Assembly: GCA_964494205.1 (NCBI GenBank)
Contig: CAZBRD010000010.1
Coordinates: forward strand, 1-64,000
Length of the DNA stretch: 64,000 bases
From: JBBTCX01 sp964494205
Lineage (GTDB): Bacteria > Planctomycetota > Phycisphaerae > UBA1845
Direction: 5' to 3'
Part shown: one piece after another, positions 44,515 to 52,648 of the stretch
How positions within the stretch are numbered: position 1 is the first letter of the stretch
Layout: each line of letters starts with the position of its first letter
Translations under genes and position numbers: made by a program
The notes under the pieces: model-generated
Seen by the model: only the letters and a program-made list of their open reading frames with translations
The model's database searches: none
What the model was told of the DNA's origin: nothing

Positions 44515-44853
44515 CCCGCGTTCGTCGCGATGGAAATACCACGGACGACCGCAGTCGATGGGTCTGCGAAGTAGGTTCCTCGGCAAGTCACATACCCTTG
44601 TCGGAGGTGAGAACTTCACCTAGAGTCAATGCTCGCCGGGAAAGACCGAGTTACCGTGGGGGAATGTGAATCGGGGGACCGGGCGCTTGCGCTCCCGGCT
44701 ATGATTGGCCGCTTCCTCGCGGGCGCGGTTCTGAAGGCACCCTTTGCTTGCGCAAAGGGCTCTGATTTTGCCAACGGCGAACCGAACATTTGAGCGATGC
44801 CCCTGCGGGGGCAAACCGGAACAAGGTTGTAACTAAAGCAAATTGAGGGATTT
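44515..44853. other. Intergenic region with CTTGCG-type repeats
   Basis: No gene seen. GGGCGCTTGCGCTCCCGGCT (44678-44697), the hairpin 44740-44759 and GGGCTCTGATTTTGCC belong to a dispersed repeat type whose pieces recur at 60015-60033 and 60941-60965. GAGGG serves the next gene. Confidence 0.5.
44740..44759. repeat. CCCTTTGC hairpin
   Basis: CCCTTTGC and GCAAAGGG form a perfect 8-bp stem around TTGC. A near copy, with one extra A, lies at 60015-60033. Confidence 0.75.
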
Positions 44854-46185
44854 ATGGCTTCTTCGGGTACAGGTCGGACAAAGGTCATCATCATTGGCGC
44901 GGCAGGGCGGGATTTTCACGATTTCAACACGTACTGGCGGAACCGGCCTGAGTTTGAGGTGGTCGCGTTTACGGCTGCTCAGATTCCGGACATCGCGGGG
45001 CGGACGTATCCGGCGGAGTTGTGCGGGCCCAACTATCCGAAGGGGATTCCGATCGAGCCGGAGGAGAAGCTGGCTGAGCTGATCAAGAAGCACAACGTCG
45101 ATCAGGCGGTGATGGCGTACTCCGACCTCGCGCACGAGGACGTGATGCACAAGGCTTCGCTTGTGAACGCGGCTGGGGCGGATTTTCTGACGCTGGGGCA
45201 TCGGCACACAATGATCAAGTCGAGCAAGCCGGTAATCGCGGTGTGTGCGGTGCGGACGGGGTGCGGCAAGAGTCAGACGTCGCGAGCGGTGACTTCTGTG
45301 CTGAAGTCGATGGGGAAGAAGGTGGCGGTGGTGCGACACCCGATGCCGTATGGCGATCTGACGAAGCAGATCTGCATGCGGTTCGCGAAGCTTGATGATC
45401 TTGAGTTGCATAACTGCACGATCGAGGAGCGCGAGGAGTTCGAGCCGCACATTCGCGCGGGCAGCGTGGTGTTTGCGGGTGTGGATTATGAACGCATTCT
45501 TCGCGAGGCTGAGAAGGAAGCGGACGTTGTGCTGTGGGATGGCGGCAACAACGATATGTCGTTCTTTAAGCCCGATCTGTACATCGTGGTGGCGGACCCG
45601 CATCGGCCGGGGCACGAAGTTAGATACTATCCGGGCGAGACGAACTCGCGGTTGGCGGATGTGGTGGTCATCAACAAGGTGGGCACAGCGAAGCCGCAGG
45701 ATGTGGATATCGTTGAGAAGAACATCAAGTCGGTGAACCCGACGGCGCGGGTGATTCGCGCGAACTCGCCGGTGACGGTGGATAACGCGGAGTCGATCAA
45801 GGGCAAGCGCGTGCTGGTGGTCGAGGATGGTCCGACGCTGACGCATGGTGAGATGACGTATGGTGCGGGGCACGTGGCGGCCAAGCAAAATGGGGCTGCG
45901 TCAATCGTTGATCCGCGCCCGCACGCGGTGGGGACGATCAAGGATACTTTTGCGAAGTACACGCACGTGAAGGAAGTTTTGCCGGCGATGGGTTACGGCA
46001 AGAAGCAGATGAGCGAGCTGGAGGCGACGATTAACGCGGCTCCGTGCGACCTTGTGTTGATCGGGACGCCGATTGATCTGGGGGCGTTGCTCAAGCTGAA
46101 CAAGCCGGCGCTGCGCGTGCGGTATGAATTGGATGATGCTTCGACGGCGGCGCTGAAGGCTGAGATTCAGAAGGTTGTGAAGTAG
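44854..46185 (+). CDS. Cyclic 2,3-diphosphoglycerate synthetase-like GTPase
   Basis: 443 residues, matching the cPGS family of methanogens and its bacterial homologues. An N-terminal Rossmann-like region (KVIIIGAAGRDFHDFNTYWRN) is followed by a P-loop-like CAVRTGCGKSQTSRAV (about 135-149). WDGGNNDMSFFKPDLYIVVADPHRPGHE and INKVGTAKPQDVDIV resemble a SIMIBI-type GTPase core. In methanogens cPGS joins the phosphates of 2,3-bisphosphoglycerate to make a thermoprotectant; bacterial members are of unknown role and may act on other substrates. GAGGG lies 6 bases before the ATG. Confidence 0.85.
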   Translation: MASSGTGRTKVIIIGAAGRDFHDFNTYWRNRPEFEVVAFTAAQIPDIAGRTYPAELCGPNYPKGIPIEPEEKLAELIKKHNVDQAVMAYSDLAHEDVMHKASLVNAAGADFLTLGHRHTMIKSSKPVIAVCAVRTGCGKSQTSRAVTSVLKSMGKKVAVVRHPMPYGDLTKQICMRFAKLDDLELHNCTIEEREEFEPHIRAGSVVFAGVDYERILREAEKEADVVLWDGGNNDMSFFKPDLYIVVADPHRPGHEVRYYPGETNSRLADVVVINKVGTAKPQDVDIVEKNIKSVNPTARVIRANSPVTVDNAESIKGKRVLVVEDGPTLTHGEMTYGAGHVAAKQNGAASIVDPRPHAVGTIKDTFAKYTHVKEVLPAMGYGKKQMSELEATINAAPCDLVLIGTPIDLGALLKLNKPALRVRYELDDASTAALKAEIQKVVK

Positions 46186-46304
46186 ATCGTCTAGAGGATC
46201 GAATGAAGATGCTCTTTGAGATTCGACACTGCTGAGACTGCAGTGGCACACAGGCCCGCAAGAAGCAGAAGGGTATCGATAGAAATCCCGAGATCGGTGT
46301 AATT

Positions 46305-46375
46305 CAAGAGACCCTCACCCTGCCCCGTCGTGCTTCCGCATTGGGCGCACTCCGTCTAAGAGGGAGAGGGAATAA
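46305..46375. repeat. CCCTCACCCTGCCC element, interrupted form
   Basis: It shares the left part (CAAGAGACCCTCACCCTGCCC) and right part (CTAAGAGGGAGAGGGAAT) with 49286-49327. Here the pyrimidine arm is replaced by about 30 unrelated bases, so the hairpin cannot form in the same way. Confidence 0.65.
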
Positions 46376-46422
46376 CGGGCGCGGACGTACTAAGAGTTTG
46401 ATTTGAAATCGACTTGCCAGAG

Positions 46423-46902
46423 ATGAACGACCTTTACCTTAGACTGATGCAGGCGGCGATTGAGGTCACGCGGAAGGGGATTGCGGCGGGGCAATCGCCT
46501 TTTGGCACGGTGATCGCGACGAAGGATGGCGAAATCGTTTGTGCGAATCACAATGTGGTTCGGTTGACGACTGACCCGACGGCGCATGCGGAAGTGACTG
46601 CCATCCGCGCGGCGGCGAAGAAGCTCAACAACATCGACATGACGGGCCATATTCTGGTCAGCACGTGCGAGCCGTGTCCGATGTGTGCGAGCGCGATTCA
46701 CTGGGCGCGGTTTGATGCGGTCATTTACGGAGCCACGATCGCCGATGCGGAGCAGGCTGGGTTCAATGAACTGGCGATGCCGATCGATCAGCTTTACAAG
46801 CAGGGCGGCAGCGGCGTGAAAATCGTGACCGGTGTCTTGCAGCGAGAGTGTGCGGAATTGTTTCAAGTCTGGAAGCGCGGGCCGAATCCGGCGACGTACT
46901 GA
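46423..46902 (+). CDS. Nucleoside/guanine deaminase-like (CDA fold)
   Basis: 159 residues. Zinc site: His-Ala-Glu (HAEVTA) and Cys-Pro-x-x-Cys (CEPCPMC), with SPFGTVI upstream. The C-terminal region (QAGFNELAMPIDQLYKQGG) fits the Bacillus GuaD-type guanine deaminases, which turn guanine into xanthine for purine salvage. A tRNA adenosine deaminase is less likely because of its different N-terminus. The start is the ATG at 46423 rather than an upstream TTG. It lies alone between repeat-containing gaps. Confidence 0.85.
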   Translation: MNDLYLRLMQAAIEVTRKGIAAGQSPFGTVIATKDGEIVCANHNVVRLTTDPTAHAEVTAIRAAAKKLNNIDMTGHILVSTCEPCPMCASAIHWARFDAVIYGATIADAEQAGFNELAMPIDQLYKQGGSGVKIVTGVLQRECAELFQVWKRGPNPATY

Positions 46903-46907
46903 CCAAG

Positions 46908-46934
46908 AATTAACCACAAAGGCACGAAGCACCA
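46908..46934. repeat. ACCACAAAGGCACGAAGCACCAAG filler
   Basis: Purine-rich word array of the (C)ACAAAGGC type, like the GCGCAAAGGC words inside the composite repeats at 43147 and 43292. The rest of the gap up to 47147 shows nothing else. Confidence 0.45.
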
Positions 46935-47147
46935 AGAATTGTAAGTGGTGGCCTTGGTTTGCGCGCTCGCAAGTTGAGGCATTGCCATTTCCAATGGTTG
47001 TTCCCGGTCGATTTGGAACGCGCGACCATTCTCATTGAGCGGGGGGAACCAATTATTCCGAATCGTGTCTAAGCATCCAAGAAGTTGGCCGTGGTTACAA
47101 TAGAATACGTTTAGTCACATGGTGGCCAGGTTGAGAAGGAGTATTCC

Positions 47148-49256
47148 ATGATTCCATCGATAGCGGTTTTCGTGATGTCGGTTGGCGGACCGTTGTTTGC
47201 CGAGAATGGCAACGAGTTGAAGGTTTCGAAAGTGGCGCTGTTTTCGAGCGGTGTGGGGTATTTTGATTGCTCGGCGCAGATGAGCGGCATCGCGACGGGT
47301 GAGTTGCGGTTTCGAACCGATCAGATGAACGACGTGCTCAAGTCACTGGTGGTGCAGGACCTCGGCGGCGGGACGGTGAGCGTGGTGAGCTATCCGTCGA
47401 AGGACCCGATCGAGAAGACGCTCAAGAGCTTCGGCGTGGACATCACCGGCAAGCCGTCGCTTGGGCAGTTGTTCGATCAGCTTCGCGGCGAGCCGGTGCA
47501 GATCGCGGGGCCCAAGGCCATGTCGGGCACGATCATCGGCGTGGAACTCGGGAAGCATTTCGTCGAGGGCGACAAGTTCATCGAAGTGGATGTTCTCAAT
47601 CTGTTGACGGATGGCGGCATTCAACAGCTTCGCATCTCGGACTTGCAAGGAATCAAACTGACCAATGAGAAGGTGGACGGTGAGCTACGAAAGGCGCTCG
47701 TCACGCTGGCGTCGAGTCATGATGCGGACAAGAAAAGTCTGGAGTTGCGATTCGACGGGCAGGGAACGCGCGAGGTTCATGCGGCTTATCTGGTTGAGGC
47801 GCCGATCTGGAAAACGACTTATCGGTTAGTGCTGACGGACAAGGACAAGGCCACGTTGCAGGGATGGGCGATGGTCGAAAACGCGACGGAAGAGGACTGG
47901 AAGGACGTGCGGTTGTCGCTGATCTCCGGTCGGCCGATTTCGTTCACGATGGATTTGTACACGCCGCTGTATGTGCCTAGGCCAAGGGAGCAGTTGGAAC
48001 TGTATGCGTCGTTGAGAGCGCCGGAGATGGAAGGTGGATTCGTGGCCGACATGGATGCGCCGGCGGCGATTGCCCATTTGGATCAACCTCTAACACTTGG
48101 CGTTGACTCACTTGCAGGAAATGAATCGGCGGGTCGACTCCTGCGCAGAGATCAAATGTCGAACGCTGCGCGCGCCAGAGCGCAGGACATTCCTGGTTCT
48201 TTCGCCGGTACGCCAGCTTCTCCATACGACATAAAAATTCCTAAAGGCCAGTATGCAGAAGTCATGTCTCGACTGCCATCGGTTGCCGACGCCGACGAGG
48301 CTGGCGAGTTGTTCGAGTATCAGATCAAGACGCCGGTTTCGATTCCGCGGCGGCAGTCGGCCATGTTGCCGATCGTGAGCGAGTCGGTCAGCGTGGAGCG
48401 GTTGAGCGTGTACAACCAGACGGTTCACTCGAAGCATCCGCTGAACACGCTGAACATGTCGAATGCCACGTCGTTGCACCTGATGCAGGGGCCTGTGACG
48501 GTGTTTGATGGGAATCTGTATGCGGGTGACGCGAAGCTGCCGGATTTGAAACCGGCTGAGAAGCGGATGGTGGCGTATGCGCTGGATCTCGGTACGGAAG
48601 TAAATACCGAGGCGAAGTCGAAGCCGGATGAGATTGTTTCGATTCGGATCGTGAAGGGTGTGCTTTATCATGCGCATCGCGGCGTGAATGAGACGTCGTA
48701 CATTGTGAAGAACAAGGATGATGAACAGCGCACGGTGATCGTGGAGCATCCGATTTACAGTGATTGGAAACTGCTGGAGCCGAAGGAGCCGTTTGAGAAG
48801 ACGTCGAACTTGTGGCGGTTCAAGGTTTCGGTGGCGGGGAAGAAGAGCGAAACGCTGACGGTTAAGACCGAGCGAGTGTATGAGCAATCGGTGGGCGTGC
48901 GCGATTGCGCGATGGATCATCTGCAATTCTATATGACGACGGGGGCAATCTCGAAGAAGGCGCGGGAGGCGCTGGAGCGGTATGTCGTGCTCAAGACGGA
49001 GTTGGATCGCGTGTCGCGGGAGTTGACGATGGCGCGGCGGGATTTGACGGTGGCGAAGGAGGATCAGGGGCGCGTGCGGCAGAACGTGCAGACGTTCGAG
49101 AAGAACAGCGACACGTACGCAAAGCAGGTACAGAAATTCAACGAGTTGGAGACGTTGATCGAGGAGACGACGAAGAAAGTGACGCGGCTCGAGGGAGAGG
49201 AAGAGGGTAAGAGACGCGGTATCGAGGATTATGTAGCGGGGTTGGATGTGGAGTAG
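47148..49256 (+). CDS. DUF4139 domain exported protein with C-terminal coiled coil
   Basis: 702 residues; GAAGGAG lies 6 bases before the ATG. Short signal peptide (IPSIAVFVMSVGGPLFA). A domain starting KVSKVALFSSGVGYFDCSAQMSG is followed by DUF4139-type beta region (YLVEAPIWKTTYRLVL, WAMVENATEEDWKDVRLSLISGRPISF). From about 600 to 690 there is a long coiled coil (LKTELDRVSRELTMARRDLTVAKED...). Proteins of this type (some called MuiA-like) have unclear envelope roles. The convergent alginate-export-like gene lies behind a strong hairpin at 49303-49325. Confidence 0.8.
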   Translation: MIPSIAVFVMSVGGPLFAENGNELKVSKVALFSSGVGYFDCSAQMSGIATGELRFRTDQMNDVLKSLVVQDLGGGTVSVVSYPSKDPIEKTLKSFGVDITGKPSLGQLFDQLRGEPVQIAGPKAMSGTIIGVELGKHFVEGDKFIEVDVLNLLTDGGIQQLRISDLQGIKLTNEKVDGELRKALVTLASSHDADKKSLELRFDGQGTREVHAAYLVEAPIWKTTYRLVLTDKDKATLQGWAMVENATEEDWKDVRLSLISGRPISFTMDLYTPLYVPRPREQLELYASLRAPEMEGGFVADMDAPAAIAHLDQPLTLGVDSLAGNESAGRLLRRDQMSNAARARAQDIPGSFAGTPASPYDIKIPKGQYAEVMSRLPSVADADEAGELFEYQIKTPVSIPRRQSAMLPIVSESVSVERLSVYNQTVHSKHPLNTLNMSNATSLHLMQGPVTVFDGNLYAGDAKLPDLKPAEKRMVAYALDLGTEVNTEAKSKPDEIVSIRIVKGVLYHAHRGVNETSYIVKNKDDEQRTVIVEHPIYSDWKLLEPKEPFEKTSNLWRFKVSVAGKKSETLTVKTERVYEQSVGVRDCAMDHLQFYMTTGAISKKAREALERYVVLKTELDRVSRELTMARRDLTVAKEDQGRVRQNVQTFEKNSDTYAKQVQKFNELETLIEETTKKVTRLEGEEEGKRRGIEDYVAGLDVE

Positions 49257-49285
49257 GTGTCAGGATAGGTAGCACATTGACCATC

Positions 49286-49327
49286 AAGAGACCCTCACCC
49301 TGCCCTCTCCCTAAGAGGGAGAGGGAA
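49286..49327. repeat. CCCTCTCCC hairpin element between convergent genes
   Basis: Arms CCCTCTCCC (49303-49311) and GGGAGAGGG (49317-49325) pair perfectly around TAAGA. Placed between convergent genes it could stop transcription from both sides, although there is no T-run. It is the intact relative of 46305-46375. Confidence 0.7.
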
Positions 49328-49357
49328 TGACCTGCTGCAACAAACTACGACACAGGA

Positions 49358-50941
49358 TTAGAACCGGTAGCGGTATTGAACGATGAACAAATCGGGGTCG
49401 TCGTCGCCGGGGACGAGATCGTGTACTAGGTCTTCCTCGAAGAAGTGTGCGTATCCGAGGGAGATGGTTGAGTTCGGCGTCATCTGCCACTCGATCCAGA
49501 TGTCGAGCTCGTGGCCGAACTCGCTGCCGCTGTGGCCTTTGATGTCGCGAAGGATCGGGACGCCGCCGGCGTTGTATTGCGCGTCTTCGACTTCGCTGAG
49601 CCAGTAGTTCAAGTAAACGATGGATGACTTGAGTTTGTCCTTGATCGGCCAGAGGTCGAGACCGGTGTAGACGCGGGTGACGTTCTGGTGGCCGACGAAG
49701 TCGAGCATGCCGATGCACTGGTGATCGAAGGGGAATAGCTGCGTGAAAGTGCCGACGTTGCCGTCGTAGGGGTCGTCGTCGCCCGATGCCCACTCGAAGC
49801 CGGCGCTGAGTCGCGGCTGCATCGTCACTTCGGACCACGTGTAACCGCCGTCGATGTTCCAGTCGTAGGCTTGCACGGTGTCGCTCGCCCACGAGCCCCA
49901 TTGGCCTGCGAGTTCGGTGTCGTAGTCCCATGGGCCGGTGCGGCCGAAGAAGCGCGCGCCGAGCGTGAAGATGGATTGGTCGCCGATTGCGCCGTTGGGG
50001 TTGGTGGTGTCTTCGATGCGATCGACGCCGAAGAGATACATGTCGATGCCGTGGTCTTTGATGCCGCGATAGGTGGAGTAGAGGCCGTAGAGGTCGTAGT
50101 CCTCGTTGTAGTGGTCGGAGCCGAGGCGGTGGACGACGACGGGCTTCGCGTAGAACGCGTCGACCTGCCAGTTCTCGTAACGGTATGCGAGCTTGACGGC
50201 GTCGAAGCGGCGGCGGTTTGAGACCCAATCGAGGGGGCCGATGAGGCGATACGCGCCGTAGCCGAGTTCCTGTCGACCGACGCGAAGGTTCAGCGGTACG
50301 TCCTGGCCGAGGACGCGAAGATCGAAGAAGAGTTGTTGCAGGTCGCCGTGGTTTTCCTGCGTGGGTTGGAAGGGGCCGTCTTGATCTTCGACGTGGTTGA
50401 ACGCGCCTTGTACGAAGACGCGGAATAGCTGGTCGAACTTGACGTTGGCGTGCAGGAACCAGCGGAAGTTCTCCTGCGAATTTTGCGTTTGGTTGGATTG
50501 TCCGAAGTCGGGGTTGGTGCGACTTTCGAATCGCAGGCGGAACTCGCCGCCTAAGTCCATGCTCCATTTGTCGGCGAGGGGGATGTTCTTGAGTTTGCTG
50601 CGCGGGTCGTCGAGGCTGGCGATCGGGCTTTCGTCGCTGAAGTCGAAATCGTCTTCGTAACGAATGTGGAGGCAGCGAGTCGCGCAGCCTACGCGGAGAT
50701 CTTCGGCGAAGGGATCGAAATCTCTTGCATCCTTTTCTTTGTCTGCTGAAGCGGAATCCTGTTCTTTGCTTTCATCTTTGTATTGATCGAGCAGCGAAGG
50801 ACGCTCAGGCTTCTTTTCTTTCAATAGTGATGCCTGTTGCGTGTCAGATTGTTCGTCCGCCTTGAGGAATCCGCAGACGCAAGAAAACGTAATCACCCAA
50901 AGCAATACAACTCGGGGTTGAAATTTTGCTGGGGAACGCAT
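49358..50941 (-). CDS. Alginate-export-type outer-membrane porin
   Basis: 527 residues with a signal peptide (VVLLWVITFSCVCGFLKA). A charged linker of about 60 residues follows, then a beta-barrel of the alginate export (AlgE-like) family: WSMDLGGEFRLRFESRTN, PLNLRVGRQELGYGAYRLIGPLDWVSNRRRFDAVKLAY, and C-terminal FIVQYRYRF ending in Phe as outer-membrane barrels do. Such barrels pass polysaccharides or other anions; the substrate here is uncertain. The preceding small gene (50947-51198) ends 5 bases before this start, so they form an operon. Two Cys (VGCATRC) before the barrel are unusual. Confidence 0.85.
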   Translation of the reverse strand: MRSPAKFQPRVVLLWVITFSCVCGFLKADEQSDTQQASLLKEKKPERPSLLDQYKDESKEQDSASADKEKDARDFDPFAEDLRVGCATRCLHIRYEDDFDFSDESPIASLDDPRSKLKNIPLADKWSMDLGGEFRLRFESRTNPDFGQSNQTQNSQENFRWFLHANVKFDQLFRVFVQGAFNHVEDQDGPFQPTQENHGDLQQLFFDLRVLGQDVPLNLRVGRQELGYGAYRLIGPLDWVSNRRRFDAVKLAYRYENWQVDAFYAKPVVVHRLGSDHYNEDYDLYGLYSTYRGIKDHGIDMYLFGVDRIEDTTNPNGAIGDQSIFTLGARFFGRTGPWDYDTELAGQWGSWASDTVQAYDWNIDGGYTWSEVTMQPRLSAGFEWASGDDDPYDGNVGTFTQLFPFDHQCIGMLDFVGHQNVTRVYTGLDLWPIKDKLKSSIVYLNYWLSEVEDAQYNAGGVPILRDIKGHSGSEFGHELDIWIEWQMTPNSTISLGYAHFFEEDLVHDLVPGDDDPDLFIVQYRYRF

Positions 50942-50946
50942 CGAAG

Positions 50947-51198
50947 TCAGGGTTGAACGGGTGGGTCGAATGGGTCGCCGTTTCCGTTGTCGCCGCCGTC
51001 GGTTCCGTTGCTCTCGAAACCGAAGACTGAGTTAAGGATGGTGACGGTCGACTGGGTGAGGAAGAGCGAGAAACCGTTTGAAACGGAGTCCTGCACGCGG
51101 CCGCCGCAACTTTGTGCGAAAACGGTGCCCATAGAGGTGATGGCTACGAGTCTCATCAGTTTTGTTGATCGGCGATGAGACTTCATGGCATTGCTCAT
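50947..51198 (-). CDS. Small exported protein upstream of the porin
   Basis: 83 residues. A basic start and hydrophobic segment (LMRLVAITSMGTVFAQSC) are followed by a mature part of about 50 residues with an Asp/Gly/Asn-rich C-terminus (NGTDGGDNGNGDPFDPPVQP). The Cys after FAQS could be a lipidation site. It ends 5 bases before the porin ATG on the same strand. No family recognised; perhaps a small partner of the porin (context only). Confidence 0.55.
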   Translation of the reverse strand: MSNAMKSHRRSTKLMRLVAITSMGTVFAQSCGGRVQDSVSNGFSLFLTQSTVTILNSVFGFESNGTDGGDNGNGDPFDPPVQP

Positions 51199-51371
51199 TC
51201 AAGTGACCTGCGGCTTATTTGGTGCGACGCTTGTTTTTTAATACTATCGAACAATTAGTAGGCCGGCTTGTATGCGGCTTACCCTAGCGTTGGCGAGAAT
51301 AACATCGATTGGCGTGATCGCAAGTCAACTAATCGATTGATTTGCGCCGCGTGACGCGGACGGCTTTTGAC

Positions 51372-52418
51372 ATGGATGTGAGTATGCAAGTGGCGAAGAA
51401 ATTCTCGGCGATGGTTTTGATTGTGGCTGCATGGTGTGCAGGTTGCGCGCCGGGAGGCGGTGGAAATAGCAATCCGTATGCGGGGCAGCTTGTATTCTCC
51501 GGCCTTCGCTCGGCGCTGATGTCGGTGTCGGGAATTTCGGCGGACGAGATTTATGCAGTGGGTGGCGATCTGGGTGAAGGCGATGGGCCGAATTTTCTCG
51601 CGTTTAATGGAACTAGCTGGCGGCGCATTTCGACGGGAATCGCGTCTGGCGATTTGTGGTGGATCAGTGTCGAGCCGATAGACGGTTCGTTTTATCTGGC
51701 GGGTGAGCCGGGGTTGGTGGTGCGGTTTGATCCAGAGGCCGTGACCTTTGATAGATTTGAAACGCCGGGGACGGAGACGATTTTCGGCGTGTGGGGGACA
51801 GCATCGGATAATCTATGGGCGGTTGGCGGCAATTTGGGTTTTCCGGAAACGGGGGGCGTGCTGTGGCATTTCGATGGTGTTGAGTGGAGTCGGGTTGCGC
51901 TGCCGGAGTTGTTCCCGGATGGGATGCCGATTCTGTACAAGGTGTGGGGGAGAAGTGCGAACGACGTTTATGCTGTCGGCGTTTTGTGCACGGTGTTGAA
52001 GTTTGACGGTAGTGATTGGAGCGTTGTTCCGTGCGATTCGCAGCGGTCGTTGTTTACGGTTCACGGGAGTGATTCGCTGGTGGCTGCAGCTGGCGGGTTT
52101 GTGGATGCGCTGATTGCCGAGGAGGTTGACGGCGAGTTTGTGAACCGTGCACCGGCTATGACACCGCAGATGAACGGCGTTTTTGTGCCACAGAATGGCA
52201 CGCCCGTGACGGTCGGGAATGAGGCGAGTCTGGCGATTCGCACGGAGAACGGATGGGAATTGCAGGATACACAGCTTGATACGGTGCGGGATTTTCACGC
52301 GGTGTGGGTTGATCCGGATGGCGGTGCGTGGGCGGTGGGAGGCAACCTCGGCTCGGCGTTGGATGATGGAATCCTGGCGTATTTCGGGACAAGAACGATA
52401 CCGGACACGGTGGAGTAG
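51372..52418 (+). CDS. Propeller-like lipoprotein with GG-A/V-GG repeats
   Basis: 348 residues from the ATG at 51372; another ATG (51384) and an upstream TTG (51342) are possible. The hydrophobic segment MVLIVAAWCAGC points to a lipoprotein. The mature part has repeated blade-like units (ISADEIYAVGGDLGEG, ASDNLWAVGGNLGFP, SANDVYAVGVLC, DPDGGAWAVGGNLGSA), a pattern of exported beta-propellers in Myxococcota and Planctomycetota. Each unit begins with a W-G/VD turn. Function unknown. Confidence 0.75.
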   Translation: MDVSMQVAKKFSAMVLIVAAWCAGCAPGGGGNSNPYAGQLVFSGLRSALMSVSGISADEIYAVGGDLGEGDGPNFLAFNGTSWRRISTGIASGDLWWISVEPIDGSFYLAGEPGLVVRFDPEAVTFDRFETPGTETIFGVWGTASDNLWAVGGNLGFPETGGVLWHFDGVEWSRVALPELFPDGMPILYKVWGRSANDVYAVGVLCTVLKFDGSDWSVVPCDSQRSLFTVHGSDSLVAAAGGFVDALIAEEVDGEFVNRAPAMTPQMNGVFVPQNGTPVTVGNEASLAIRTENGWELQDTQLDTVRDFHAVWVDPDGGAWAVGGNLGSALDDGILAYFGTRTIPDTVE

Positions 52419-52428
52419 TTGCGAGTTA

Positions 52429-52520
52429 CAAGTTACGGGTGACAAATTACGAATTACTAATTACGAATTACAAAACGTGGGAGAAAAACCTAAAGCCTAA
52501 AACCCAAAACCTAAATCCAA
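52429..52520. repeat. GAATTAC/CCTAAAGCC composite filler
   Basis: TTACAAGTTACGGGTGACAAATTACGAATTACTAATTACG is followed by CCTAAAGCCTAAAACCCAAAACCTAAA. The same two blocks in the same order appear at 40445-40510. Confidence 0.65.
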
Positions 52521-52593
52521 GAACCCAAAAACGTAAGATCCATGGCGAAATGCCCTTTGCCTTAACAAACATGCTGAGCTACTGCGTCGGAGA

Positions 52594-52648
52594 TTGAGAA
52601 TGGCCCACGCTCAATTCGGACCCACATTCGATTCGGGCTCATTCTCAA
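52594..52648. repeat. Long inverted repeat at the end of the DTG gene
   Basis: TTGAGAATG (52594-52602) and CATTCTCAA (52640-52648) pair perfectly, with inner GCCC/GGGC and GAATTGAG-like segments giving further pairing. The right arm overlaps the stop codon of the minus-strand DTG gene, so it may work as its terminator. Confidence 0.6.

Noticed and set aside
43618..44619. 333-residue Arg-rich minus frame
   Set aside because: Shadow of the alpha/beta hydrolase, whose catalytic motifs are intact on the plus strand.
44833..45888. 351-residue His/Arg-rich minus frame
   Set aside because: Shadow of the cPGS-like GTPase.
49311..50567. 418-residue Arg/Pro-rich minus frame
   Set aside because: Alternative frame of the porin gene; composition is typical of a shifted frame.
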